NCBI GenBank assembly: GCA_023512835.1
Contig: CM042087.1
Coordinates: 56,306,397-56,370,396 of the forward strand
Direction of reading: 5' to 3'
Origin: Taxillus chinensis
Lineage: Eukaryota > Streptophyta > Magnoliopsida > Santalales > Loranthaceae
Length of the DNA stretch: 64,000 nucleotides
Shown here: positions 21,864-33,472 of the stretch, piece by piece
How positions within the stretch are numbered: the first letter of the stretch is position 1
Layout: each line of letters starts with the position of its first letter
The notes under the pieces: model-generated
The model's input: only the letters and a program-made list of their open reading frames with translations
Database searches by the model: none
What the model was told of the DNA's origin: nothing
Program-made: the position numbers and the translations under genes

Positions 21864-23079
21864 TATCATGCCCCCGAATTCCGGGGAACCCAGAACCAGG
21901 AACATGACTTCTCCTTGCCCGCACCCGAAAGGTCAAGGGGTTAGTGACTAGCACCAAAAGAGACTACACAGCGGGTGCTGTCTCAATAATGCAACTTGTA
22001 TAGTCATACATCAAAGTAATCCTGTACCTTCCCATACATTAACATGCATACAATGTGTCAAACAGTCATATAGACATCTCACATCATAAATAGTATGCAA
22101 TACAGCTGTCCATGGACCCATGTCCGGAATATCAAATAAAATAATACAAATTACAGTATAGTATTGTATCATACATCAGAGTAGTGGGCACGTCCTCCTA
22201 GAAAGTTCTCCACTAGTCTCGGGTCACACCTGAAAAGGGAAAACAATCAAGTAGGCGTGAGCTACAAGCTCAGTAGGTGACCCCAAAGCTCCACATCATG
22301 CAACATATAAGTCAACACTATATGCTCAGTGTACTCGTGCACTGTGTAGTGTGCACAACATTAGGACTCAGCCTGCCCACACAGGACAGCTTGTCCACGA
22401 TCCTCAACAGGATCCCAGCTCAGGGCACTTAGCCCGAGCTCCATGAGCTCAACGGCTCAACACGATCATCAACAGGATCCCAGCTCAGGGCACTCAGCCT
22501 TACCACAGTGCTATATGCCGGGACACAGTGCCACATAGGTCTGCCATCGGCGCATATGCCTGCCCCGTCAACTACATAGCATCATCTATGCTTCACGGTG
22601 AGAACACAAACAAGTCATGAAACCCCAGTCCCAAATCCACAATCATCATACCAACACCCGTATGATATCACGGTTCATAACCTACAAGATCATCTTCCCG
22701 AGTCTTCGGGATGGTTTGATTCGGCTGTAGGGAGCTACCCTTTGGAGTGATGGAGTAGTTGTCAGATGCAAAGAGATGTCCTACGGGCATGTGGAGGAGA
22801 AATGGAGCAGGGAGAGGACCGGCGGGTGTGAGAGCTGTCGCGGAGGGAGATGGCATTTTACCCATATAACTTAAACTCATGCATTATAATGCCAAAAGCA
22901 TGCTAGAACATCCACAATTAGTATCCAGACAGTCCATATCCAAAATTAACCAATTTCCCAATTAGTTCCCAGTAAAACCCACTACCAGTAGCTTAAACCA
23001 GTTCCCAAATGCAGCGACTTTTCTCTTAATCGAAATATAATAATTCACACGTGCTTAAATAAAATTTCTTAATCTAACA
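21864..23079. mobile_element. Degraded LTR-like fragment related to the G family
   Basis: It starts TATCATGCCCCCG, which fits a decayed TGTCATGCCCC terminus. It carries the block GAGCTACAAGCTCAGTAGG (about 22259-22277), a version of the ...GAGCAACCACAGCTCAGTAGG block shared by all G-family LTRs here. A local direct repeat with GGATCCCAGCTCAGGGCACT occurs twice (about 22410 and 22470). No right terminus was found; it fades into the AT microsatellite at 23080. Confidence 0.5.
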
Positions 23080-23091
23080 TGTGTGTGTGTA

Positions 23092-23158
<67 letters not shown>
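23080..23158. repeat. (TG)n(TA)n microsatellite
   Basis: A short TG run passes into about 60 bp of nearly pure TA. Confidence 0.95.
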
Positions 23159-23163
<5 letters not shown>

Positions 23164-23225
23164 CCTTAGTCAACATCTTAACATTCAAGAAAATAAAGCG
23201 ACACTAGAATTTTTTTAAGGTATTC

Positions 23226-23608
23226 TGGAATGGGAATTGGTAAGGCTAAGATTCAATTTGGAATGGAACAGGAATTGGAAAGGATAAGCTTCGATTGTGG
23301 TGAGGTTAAAAACCCACTACAAAATTGGGAGGATTGCCTAAATCATCACTTAGACAGGCAAGGTCTAAGATATAGAATAAAGAAAGAATTACACAAAATT
23401 CCAATTCTTACAATCATTCAAATGTTGCTCATTCAAAGTGTCCCCTTCCAACACATTTGAAGCCCCATATATAGGCTCTAAAATACAAAGAGTACAAAAA
23501 ACCTAGTTAAAGCCTACAAATTGAATAAAATACCATATTTAGCTTATTTTAAATTTAAAACAGATAGAGGGAGCGTGGGAGGCATGCTGGCTTGGCGCCC
23601 CTGGTGCA
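23226..23608 (-). mobile_element. 3' LTR of the gypsy element (383 bp)
   Basis: Element-sense TGCACCAGGGG...CATTCCA. A TATA-like box (TATATAT) lies near 23467 in the plus-strand text CCCCATATATAGGC. It aligns along its whole length with 33473-33859. Confidence 0.92.
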
Positions 23609-23639
23609 TACTCCCCAGGTGGGAGAGAACTTGTCCTCG

Positions 23640-24560
23640 AGTTCAAGGCTTAGTTTCACTAACAAATGGAGACAAATTAGCCACATTAAAAGTAGCAAAG
23701 AAACCATAATGTTCAGGGAGCTCAGCCTTGTAAGTGTTGTCATTGATTTTTGCTACAATTGGAAAAGGACTATCTTCTCGAGGTGAAAGTTTGGAATTCA
23801 GTTGATTAGGAAACCTTTCTTTTTCAGAGACGGATCCATACTAGGTCTCTAACATTGTACACATTCTTCTTTCGATGTTTATCATGCCTAGATTTGTATC
23901 ACTGGGTTTGTTTCTGGAGTCGATCATGGACCTCTTCCTGAATTCTCTTAACTTTCTTTGGCTTTGTGCTCCGCATCCCCACTGAATTAGCGGGTCATGG
24001 GTAAGGGAGTCAAATCTAAAGGGCTGAGGGGAAGACACTGCATGAGATCCCACTGTCGCAAGTTTTTTCCCATAAAGCTTCGAAGCAGATTTACCAAAAT
24101 TATATTAATACCTTCAGTTTGTCCATCGGTTTGGGGGTGACTAGTAGAACTAAATTGGAGTCGAGTTCCCATTTTCCTCCACAAGGTTCTCCAAAAGTGA
24201 CTTACAAACTTTACATCTCGATCAAGGGTGATGGTTTGAGGGACTTCGTGCAAGCGCACAATTTCTCGAAAATATTAGTCAACAATATGAGAAGCGTCAT
24301 TAGTCTTATGGCATGCAATAAAATGAGCCATCTTGGAAAACCTATCAATGACGACCATTATTGAATCCTTGTGTCGTTGAGTTCGTGGAAGGTCAAGGAT
24401 CTTTGGATGTGTTTATTGAGGTGTTGCTTTAACTTGGGCCAATAGAACTTCACCTTGACAAGAGATAAGGTCTTATCTCACCCAAAATGACCAGCTAATC
24501 CACCATCGTGGGCTTCCCATATAATTAAATCTCAAAGAGTGCTCTACAGAATACATAATT
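23640..24560 (-). pseudogene. gypsy integrase and pol C-terminus
   Basis: From right to left: remnants of the HHCC region (EAHDGGLAGHFG), then [18 protein letters not shown] with the second catalytic Asp, and [20 protein letters not shown] with the Glu. The tail at about 23660-23820 reads ERFPNQLNSKLSPREDSPF and then the typical GPF/Y-like end (KINDNTYKAELP, FNVANLSPF). Frameshifts near 24300 and 23990 break it. No chromodomain was recognised. Confidence 0.82.
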
Positions 24561-24902
24561 GATTACCTTTAAAGAGATAACCTTGTTGTCGATGGAATTG
24601 TCGACTGGTATGGGAGTAGGTACTCACATAGCACCAAAGTCAAGGTCTTTCTCATATAAATCCTTCATCACCTCGAATCCTATCACTTATGTTTGTGAAG
24701 AAGTGAGGAGAGCATGTCGTCGACTAAGGGCATTAGTTACACGATTCTGAACTCCAGACTTGTGCTTTAGAAGAAATGGATAAGCTTAAAGGAATTCACT
24801 CCAAGCGGCATGACGACAGTTGATCTTTTGTTGGGAATTGAAGTGCTTCAAGGCTTCATAGTCCAAATGTAATATGAACTTCTTAGAGAGAAGATAATGG
24901 CT

Positions 24903-25870
24903 CTAATGCTCCAAGGCTCGGATGATGGCATAGATTTCTTTGTCATAGGTGGAATACCAAAACCTCGTGTCATTTAATTTTTCACTGATGAAGGCAATAG
25001 GCCAACCTTCTTGACTCAAAGATGCTCTAATTCCAACGTTAGAGGCATCACTGTCCACCTTAAAAATTAGATCAAAGTTGGGTAAGGCGAGCACTGTTGT
25101 CTCCTTGAGCCTCTTCTTCAATGCTTCAAAGCTCTGTTAAGCTTTATCAATCTAAGTGAACTTCTCTCTCTTAAGAAGATCTGTGATTGGTGCTATAATA
25201 GAACTTAAGTTCTTGATGAATCTTCGATAGAATGATACCAGCCCAAGAAAGCTCTGGATATCATGGATAGACTTTGGTGTGGGCCAGTTGACGATTGCTT
25301 CAATTTTATTGGTATCCACCTTGATACCTCGATCAGTAATGATGTACCCCAGAAATGTCACACTTAGGGTGAGAAATGAACATTTGTTGAGTTTGGCATA
25401 AAGCTTCTGCTTCTTAAGAATGATAAAAATTTGTTGGAGATGGCTTAGGTGCTCTGATTAATCCATGTTGTAAATCAAAAGGTCGTCAAAGTATACAACA
25501 ATAAATTTTCTGATGTAGGGTCCGAATATCTAATTCATGAGGTGCATGCGCATTTGATAATCCAAATAGCATTACCGTCCATTCGTACAAGCCATCTTGA
25601 GTCTTAAAGGTAGTTTTCCATTCATCATCAGGGCGCATTCGGATCTGATGATATCCACTCCTCAAATCAATTTTTGAGAAAATGGTGGCTCCTTGTAGCT
25701 GATCTAGCATATCTTCCAATCGTGGGATGGGGAAACGGTACTTGATGGTAATCCTGTTGACTGCTCAGCTGTCTACACATATCCTCCAAGTTCCTTCTTT
25801 TTTTTGGGACTAGTAGCACTGGTACCACACATGGGCTTACACTTTCTCGGACTAGTCCCTTGTCGAGCAA
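24903..25870 (-). pseudogene. gypsy reverse transcriptase and RNase H
   Basis: From right to left: [39 protein letters not shown], the catalytic [11 protein letters not shown] at about 25470-25500 (in a shifted frame), FLGYIITDRGIKVD, IQSFLGLVSFYRRFIKNLSS. RNase H follows with FKVDSDASNVGIRASLSQEG, DKEIYAIIRALEH. The RT YFDD and RNase H Asp residues persist, but at least four frame breaks do not allow a protein. Confidence 0.9.
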
Positions 25871-25885
25871 CTCATTGACTTATCA

Positions 25886-26347
25886 TTAAAGCTCTTTGCA
25901 CTTTTTGGGGTTTATCCGATAAGCTGGCTTGTTAGGGATGACAGATCCTGGGATGAGATTGATTGCATGCTGGATATCTCTCATCGGGTGTAATCCAGGA
26001 GGAATCTCATCCGGCACAACATCAGAAAATGCTTCAAGGAGAGTTTTAATCTCCTTTGGATAAGGGGACGTGGTGGTCTCATCCACCTCGGTTAATAGCA
26101 GAAGGCATGCTATTTTTGATTCAGCATATATCTTTGGGAATATCAAATAAGTGATTATGATTTGTTTTGCCCCCTTCTTGTTAGATGATTCCTCGGGTTT
26201 CATAGGGGTGAGCTTGACCTTCACACCATCCTTCATGAAGGCATATGTGTTAGTATAACCATCATGGATAGCTTTCTGGCCAAATTGCCACAATCGACCA
26301 AGTAATAAATGGCAAGCATCTATGGGTATAACATCGCACCACACTTT
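25886..26347 (-). pseudogene. gypsy protease end to RT start
   Basis: The open frame reads CDVIPIDACHLLLGRLWQFG, TNTYAFMKDGVKVKLTPM, a variable linker, then FSDVVPDEIPPGLHPMRDIQ and the RT lead-in. This block is highly typical of plant Ty3/gypsy elements. Its N-terminal side is cut by the solo LTR at 26348 and continues at 28167. Confidence 0.88.
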
Positions 26348-28161
26348 TATTGGAATAGTGCTATATAAAGCAATGTGTAATCTTAATTATGTTAAGACTA
26401 TTTCTGATTAATTGAAATATATTTTATTTAAGTATTTATTAGATTGCATTATTCTGCTTTCTTATGTGGCTGATCATTATAACATTTCATTACTTATCAA
26501 AGTCTATTACTGGGTATGTGTGGGACACATACAATAGATCCACTAATTAGACTAAGTATAAATTTGGTTCACAATCGATGAATGGAGTTTGGGATGCTCT
26601 ATTCTAATAAGATTGTGGTACAGACTATATCCATAGTGGGAGTGATCTAATCTAGGATCATTGTAAAGAATTTATGAATAGTAGTCCCAGTATGTAATCA
26701 TACATATTGAACAGGACCATGATAAAATAAGTTCTTCAACTAATATTTATTGCAATATATGAAGAACTTTATATTCTATCGCTAGATGATTGATTTATGG
26801 ATTGATCTTAATCTAGACTGTTTGATTAACTTATATCTATAATTTATGTCTTTTGACTTATCAATGAGTGAGAGGCTTAGTGTTTCAAATACCTCGATAT
26901 CTTGAAGATATGATATTATAGATAGTGGGAGCGTCAAATTAGGTGTGTGGAATCCACTGCTTCGCTACACGAAGAGTAATGATATTTTCATATTGTTTAA
27001 TTCTGGATTCTTAGGTGAATCAAGCGCTTGTAATTATATTGGATATAATTTATTATAAATCCTAATTCATGATTGGATCATGTATATGCCGCCCATTAGA
27101 GAATTAATGGTAACACATGGACAAAGATATAATTATAGAGGTTGAACGGAATCTATTGATACTTGTCTCTAATTATGAATATCATAATGGAGGATCATAT
27201 CACATGGTAATCAGTTATATCGATGGACAAATCCTTTGTTTTGGATTCTTGTAATTATATCTGTTTAATCTTAGAGTGCAGTTTTAGTCCCAAATCATGG
27301 CTCGGACTAAAATTAATAAATATTAATTTAATTAATTAATGAGATTAATTAATTAAATATTATTTATTAGAGCTTCGATTAAGTGGGTCCATTTAGCTAG
27401 CACCGTTTATTCCTGTATGGAGTACTGAATCGTTGTAAGATAATTCTTTGGCTGTGTTTAGGAGTTAATTAATTAACGTGTGTCAATATATATTTAAGAG
27501 TTAAATATATATCACATGGTTATTTATTTAATTAGATTAAATAAATAATAATAAATATTTTATCCATTTAATGTGATTAAATGAATAAATATATTATTTA
27601 TTTATTTAATAAATAAATAATATTAGATATTTATTTAATTAGTTTTATTGCATAATAATTATATTATTTAAAGAGTTTAAATAATATGTTTTATTATAAT
27701 TTAACTAAAGGGGCGTATGCGTAATAGCACAGGGGTAACCCTAAATCTATAAATAGATGCATAGCCTCCTAGGTTAAAAGGTGTGCGTATGCAATCGTTG
27801 ACAGCCAAGAGAGAGAGGGGTAGGTGAGGGCCAACCCTAGCAGAGGTGGTGTTCCTGTTCTTTGATCCAAGGGTGCCACAACCCTGTACTCCTTGTGAAG
27901 GTGAATAGCAGAGAAGGCTATTTGGTGATTGAATCCAGGAGGCTGTGAGGACGATCAAAGGCAGATCGTGAGTTCGTTCTTGGAGGGAAAAGGAGAGGGT
28001 TCTAGCTTTAGTGTTCTTCAAGTTGGTTTCTTCTTTTCGCTCTTCGCTAAATTAAATCCATTGATTTATGTTTAGATCTTGGTGTTTGTCTGCTTGAATT
28101 AAAAATTTTAAAATCCGTTTCTGCTGCGATTAATCGTTAACCCTATTTCAGTATTCCAATA
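26348..28161 (+). mobile_element. Solo LTR of the copia B family (1814 bp)
   Basis: It aligns along its length with the copia B 3' LTR (11332-13157), in the same orientation. Perfect 5-bp target duplication ACTTT (26343-26347, 28162-28166). Termini are TATTGGAATA and TATTCCAATA instead of TGTTGG...CCAACA, a perfect 10-bp inverted pair with non-canonical TA...TA ends. A TATA box (CTATAAATAG) is at about 27748-27757. It lies opposite to the gypsy coding strand. Confidence 0.93.
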
Positions 28162-28166
28162 ACTTT

Positions 28167-28760
28167 GTCTTGGTACCTGTTGCCAATAGAGAAGGATACC
28201 AAACATTGATTAGTTACTTTTAGCTCATTTCCCTTGCACAACCACTGCAATTTGTAAGGTGGGGATGCTCTTTGACTAACAATCCAAGTTTCTCTACCAT
28301 GTAGTTGGACACCACATTCTCACAGCTTCCTCCATCAATGATGATGTTACACACCTTTCCTTGAGAGGTGTAACGGGTGTGAAAGATGTTATGTCAAAGC
28401 CAATTTTCATCTTGGGATATGTTTGTATGAAGACTACTGTGTATGACCAATGACTCACCATAATCAGCAGGGGTGAGTTCTTCCTCGAGCTGGGATGATT
28501 CAGGGTCATCGTTTTGTTTCTGCTCAACTTCATCTTTTGAGATTTCATGGGGTTTTCCTTCAATGGTGATGAGCCATCTATTGGGACAATCGGAGGCGAT
28601 GTGTGCAAATCCGTGACACTTGAAGCATTTACAAGAATTGGATGGATGGCTCGAGCTAGCTTCTTTCTTAACCTCAGCAGGACCTTTATCCACGGGTTTT
28701 GGGGTTTGAGACTCTCAAGTGGTCTTAAAGTCCTGCAACTTAGACACACCAGGAGTAGTC
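28167..28760 (-). pseudogene. gypsy zinc knuckle and protease
   Basis: From right to left: SCKCFKCHGFAHIASDCPNR, an intact CX2CX4HX4C knuckle, then an acidic linker and the protease region with CNIIIDGGSCENVVSNYMVE; the catalytic D-G-S/G of the family is DGGS here. A stop lies between (about 28393). The block connects gag (beyond LTR G3) with the RT lead-in (beyond the solo LTR at 26348). Confidence 0.85.
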
Positions 28761-30278
28761 TGTCACGCCCCAATTTCCTTTCACTTGGAAATGGGTAGTG
28801 ACCGCCCATGCCCGCACCCAAAGGGTCAAGGGGTTGGTGCAAGCACCTAAAAGAAAAAGGACTTGACATGGGTGCTGTCCCAAACTTGTACAACCAGGCT
28901 ACATGCCACGGGGCATGCTCCTGCTCCCAAACCATGCATACAACCACAAATTAAATAATAATCATGTCTCAATTTATTACATTTCAAAAGGGGCTCAAAG
29001 TCCATTATAACTCAGTTGGGGAAAAACTCCCATCAAACCACAATATATTGTTTACAAACAAACCAAACCATAAAAGACAAATCCACAAAAAAACAATAAG
29101 ATTAATATAAAATCTTCAGCCTCAGTAGCCTACCACCACAGCTCCTTCACCTACCGCCTGCTAGACCCTGCAAAAGAACAGTTTATAGGAGGGGTGAGCA
29201 AACCATAGCTCAGTAGGGTTCCAGTCTCCCCAGACCCATCCCACTCTACAATATGCATGACAAGTGTATGCTTGTGCTCGTGTAGTGTCTAAAACTAAAC
29301 AGCACACATCACCCAGTAACACACCGTTTACCTGTGCGCACACTGGAGGGCAGAGGACACCCCGCCACCACGGCGACATGACATACCACATCCAAGTGAA
29401 TGTTGCATGGTCACCAATGCAACATTTTCCACCCAAGTCAGATATGGCCATCACCTCCTCGGATGCCATACCTACCCTCAGGAATGGGTGCAGACTTGGC
29501 CCATCGTCATGAGTGCTACACCAAGACTCAGGACCGCAGTCCTGGCCAAATCTCAAAGGGGGTCCAGTAGTTGTGCCTGGCCCATAAGTCATCTCAACCC
29601 ACAAGTGTTTAGGTACTCATTCTCAAATACAAGTTCACAAGATCTCAAAGCAAATACATTTCAAGTACATCTCAAGAAACACGGCTCAAACGCAAGTGTA
29701 ACTCGATGACTGCAACTCAGGCATACATCTCAACTCGGTACAAAGTAACTCGGAGAGCACAACTCAAATATATCAATGCAACTCAGCAAGCATAACTCGG
29801 ATATATCAATGTAAATCAACGGTGCATTCAGCTCATACCGTGCAACAAGATTCACTAACATTCACGGTTACGCTCTACCAACATAGGTGTTTTTGAGCTG
29901 TTTTGGCAAATTTTAAGACAAATTCAACTCATGCTTATTACCCAAATCACTCTATTTTTCACACAAGGGACTTCTGGCTGAATGGGGCAACCAAAAGAAG
30001 CAAAATGAAGGGTGCACGTCATATGGACCATATGAAAATCTCACAATAAACTAACACGCGCTTATATATATAGGTATATACTCATCATCACATCCATGAT
30101 AGGTAAAATCCAGAATTTTGTGAGAGAGTTTGAAGGGTTGATCAAGAAATCCCTACCTCAAGAATTTGGGAATACAACAAATCGTTGTATCCTAGCTACC
30201 TCGACGCCTCCGGTCTCCCGTCATCTGCAGGAACCTCAGATCGTCGGCCTTGGATCGTCTCCCTCCCTCTCTGGCCGT

Positions 30279-30296
30279 CTCTCCCTCTCTCTCTCT

Positions 30297-30334
<38 letters not shown>
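30279..30334. repeat. (CT)n microsatellite in LTR G3
   Basis: A CT-rich run interrupted once (TAGCT), located just downstream of the TATA box in LTR orientation, as in G1. Confidence 0.93.
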
Positions 30335-30335
<1 letters not shown>

Positions 30336-30410
30336 TGACGGCTGCTAGGGTTTGCAAATGAGAAATTCCCTAATTTTTAACCCCTTTTTCTTTATATATT
30401 TTCCCACATA

Positions 30411-30469
30411 ATCAAAACGACGTAGTTTTGATTAAGTGAATCCCTACATCAAAACGACGTAGTTTTGAT
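30411..30469 (-). promoter_or_regulatory. Paired ACGT-core palindromes (LTR G3)
   Basis: Units at 30411-30432 and 30448-30469, arms ATCAAAAC/GTTTTGAT and GACGTA core, both perfect matches to those of G1, spaced 37 bp. The TATA box (minus strand, TATATAAAG) is at about 30390-30398. Confidence 0.75.
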
Positions 30470-30777
30470 TAATTAAAAGGCCAGCATCTAAAAGCCTAAA
30501 GGCCAAGGTTTTCTAACCTATCTCTTAAGCTCAACAGCCCAATTCATTAAGCTCAACAAATATTTAAAATAAATCCCTCAAATAAATATTATTTACGATA
30601 TGTGAAATTCCCAAAATATCCCTCAGGGCCTCGAACTCCAACTTGAGCCCAAGTATGGTCAAAATTCTCCATTTGATTAGCACATCACTGTTCTGATGTT
30701 CATTCTCTAAGACAAGGTCTCTTACTTAAGGCTAACTCCAAGAACCCCTCAAACACGGGTCCTTACATCGTCCTCTT

Positions 30778-31422
30778 AGGAAGTTGTTTCTCCACCCTTA
30801 ACACGAGTCGGCTAACATCATCCAAGGTCCAATATTGTTGAAGTTGGATGACCTTGGATATCTCATAATCTAGTCCTCTGAGATAATGAGTGATGGTTTG
30901 CTCGTCTCTCTCCCGAATGTCGTATTTCATCATTAATTGCTCAAACTCTATTGTGTATTCTTCTACGGTTGAAGATTGTTGCTGCAGGTTATGCAATTTG
31001 ATATAATTATCATGGTAGTACCTGTCAGGTAAAATTTTTTGGGTTAGTTCTCGTCGCATCTTCTCCCAGGTATTGACTTTGGCATGACCTTCTCTTTCAC
31101 GTCGTTGCTTAAGATTCTCCCACCAAATAGAGGCGTGCTTTATTAATTTCAGGGCAACGAGCTTTACATGCTTGTCATCAGGAATGTCCTTGAGTTCGAA
31201 TACACGCTCCACCGTGTGCAACCAGTCGATAAAACCATCGGGTTGAAGATGTCCTTCAAAGTTTGGGATGTCAACCTTAATGCCAAAAACAGAATATCTT
31301 GGGGCAGCATTGTCCCGGGGCCATGGGTGACAATGAATGTGTCCGAGCGATGAAGAGCTCTCATTGCCCCTTAGGTGATGAAAGGGATTTTCTCCTTCAA
31401 TATCTTCACCCAAGTCGTGTGG
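30778..31422 (-). pseudogene. gypsy gag, main part
   Basis: A retrotrans_gag domain reads through from right to left: FEGHLQPDGFIDWLHTVERV, LIKHASIWWENLKQRRERE, LPDRYYHDNYIKLHNLQQQS, VEEYTIEFEQLMMKYDIRE, YLRGLDYEISKVIQLQQYW, LVLRVEKQL. The frame is open for the whole segment, the longest intact part of the element. Its N-terminal end continues in frame across LTR G4 into 33266-33350. Confidence 0.92.
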
Positions 31423-31427
31423 ATCAC

Positions 31428-33260
31428 TGTAATGACCCGTGTGTAAGAAGTTAACCACAAACACCTTAGATGTTGGTGCACAAGTTTGAGGTAAGAGATG
31501 AGCCTAAGAGGGCACTTTTGGGAGGTGCATGTGACAAGTGATAACGTACATTTATGCCCTAGGAAGATGCTATGCATATGCATGCGGTTTTAAGCTGTTT
31601 TGGCAGATTTTGGAGCTCACTTTTGATATAGTAGATGGCCTCAAACAATTGGCGTGCAAGAACAAAAGTTTCTTAGAATGAGGTTCTCTATCTAACACAG
31701 AAATTTCAGAGCATTTGGAGCTGCACGTGAATTCACCCATTTCACGTGCAAGCATATTTTTGCTTCTCAGACCTCTACAAGATGCAAGGAGGCTTAGGGT
31801 GAAGTTTGAGTGCATTTGGAGCTGCACGCCAATTGGGGAATTGGCGTTCAAATTGGCGTGCAGGCATGTTTTTGCATGGTTACCTTAGTTTTGTTATTCT
31901 AATCATCTTTTCCCAAAGGACCATGTTGGAATTGTGGATATTTTGGTGTGTATGGATGTGGGAAGGTCATAGCTTGTTCCATCAAAACTACGTCGTTTTG
32001 ATGCTGGGGTTCACTTAATCAAAACTACGTCGTTTTGATATTGTGTTGTCTATATAAGGATGAAGAGCCCTCTATTTTAGGTTTAGGGTTTGTTGCTCCA
32101 CCAGTCGTCGCAGAGAGAGAGAGAGAGGGGGAAGGAGAGCTGCTGGCTTGCTGCTGGAGTGTCTTGTGTGGGGAGGACAGCATCTAGCATGAGAGCAAAA
32201 GTAGGAGAATGTTTCCAAGGTAGGGGTTCTGTCTCACCTGATCTGTTCTGGGGTTAGGCCATGTGTAGAGGATTTATAGAGCTTCTGTTGTTATTGTTAT
32301 ACTATTTATATGTAAATTCATATAGGTGTGACCTCCTATATGAATGTTGGCCTTCAGTGGCAAGTATGGGTTGAGATTAGGCCTGTGTGGCACTGCACAC
32401 TAGGTGTTTGATATTATACCTGTGAGGCCATGCATGTTGTGCGATTGATGTTATGCCAGTGTGGTTATGCCTGAATGCTGTTTGATGTAATGTCTGTGAG
32501 GATATGCATGCTAGGTGTTTGATGTTATACCAGGGTGGACATGCATGTTAAGTGTTTGTTGTTATGCCTGAATAACTGAGATATATGTTAAATGTTTGTT
32601 GTTGTCTGTGGAGCCTAAGAAGCCTGAGAGGCCGAGGTAATGCTTGTGTACCGTGGAGCCCGAGAGGTTGAGTTGATGTCGTGAGATCGACCGTGGAGCC
32701 CGAGAGGTCGAGTTAATGTCAGTGAGACTGACTGTGGAAATTATGCCTGAGAGGCGGTTAAATCATTGGCCTGAAGAGGCGGTTAAATCACTTGTGGTTT
32801 GTGTGGTGGATAATTGTGACTACTGATGTGGTTTGTTATTGTCTGTTGGAATTATTGTAACACGACACTACACTTGTACACATGGCATGTAGATGCTAGG
32901 AGCATGGGATGGGTTGGGGAGACATGATCCCTACTGAGCTGTGGATGCTCACCCCTCCTACTGTGGTGTGTTTTCTTGTAGAAACCTACAGGCGTTAGGT
33001 GGGAACATCAAGGTGGAAGAGTTCTATTTTGTGGCTTTGTTTTATGTTATTTGCGTTATGTAATTTTATTAAGACATTGTAATCCCAGTGGGGAGATATT
33101 GTAATGAAGTTTGAAACACAATAAAGGCATGTGGTTTCAATTAAATAATTGTGTGATTTTGGTTTTTGAAGTGTATGTTGTGTTCCACCCCTTTATCCAA
33201 ACCTGGGTAAAGGGAGGGTCACATTCCGATCTCCTCAGGTTGGAAAATCGGGGCGTGACA
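31428..33260 (+). mobile_element. Solo LTR G4 (G family, 1833 bp)
   Basis: It starts TGTAATGACCCGTGT and ends GGGGCGTGACA, with a perfect target duplication ATCAC (31423-31427, 33261-33265). It is the only G copy in plus orientation and shows the LTR in sense: palindromes, TATA box, GA-rich leader, GAGCTGTGGATGCTCACCCC block, end. It splits the gypsy gag without changing its frame once the insertion and one duplication are subtracted. Confidence 0.94.
31981..32057 (+). promoter_or_regulatory. LTR G4 core promoter: two palindromes plus TATA box
   Basis: Palindromes at 31981-32002 and 32018-32039 (arms ATCAAAAC/GTTTTGAT; the core reads TACGTC on this strand) are followed by TATATAA at 32051-32057. 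Twelve bases separate the second palindrome from the TATA box. The arrangement matches G1-G3 read on their minus strand. Confidence 0.75.
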
Positions 33261-33265
33261 ATCAC

Positions 33266-33457
33266 CATGTGGGGGAGGAACTTGAGAACCCTCAAAAATT
33301 TTGAGGCATTCTTGAAGTCTTTGAATATGTTGACACATTTCGTCCATCTTGATGTCACGAATGTCTTGTTGGCGAGGTCGATTTTGTCTTCTTGGAGGCT
33401 TTTTTTTTTGGAAAGGAAGCTACATACGTAATTTGGTTGGTATGGATAGAATCTTTC
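33266..33457 (-). pseudogene. gypsy gag N-terminus and leader
   Basis: From right to left the text gives a short leader, then an Arg/Gln-rich start (RPRQQDIRDIKMDEMCQHIQ) and RLQECLKIFEG, ending at the ATCAC duplication of LTR G4. It probably holds the Gag start, but I cannot fix the initiating ATG. Confidence 0.65.
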
Positions 33458-33470
33458 GGCTTTGATACCA
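33458..33470 (-). promoter_or_regulatory. gypsy primer-binding site
   Basis: Minus-strand TGGTATCAAAGCC, one change from the initiator tRNA-Met complement, two bases inside the 5' LTR. Confidence 0.88.
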
Positions 33471-33472
33471 AA

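Larger units (their letters stand above)
28761..30777 (-). mobile_element. Solo LTR G3 (G family, 2017 bp)
   Basis: It starts TGTCACGCCCCAATT and ends GGGTCCTTACA; flanking TAGTC (28756-28760) and TCGTC (30778-30782) are a 5-bp duplication with one change. It has the family block GGGGTGAGCAAACCATAGCTCAGTAGGG (in parts), a long (CT)n run, paired palindromes and a TATA box facing left. It lacks the TTTAACCGCC tandem repeat; in that place are degenerate CAACTCGG/CAAGTACATCTC repeats (29600-29860). Confidence 0.88.

Noticed and set aside
22668..22880. 70-codon minus-strand Pro-rich frame
   Set aside because: It lies in a degraded LTR-like fragment, has no family similarity and no gene signals.
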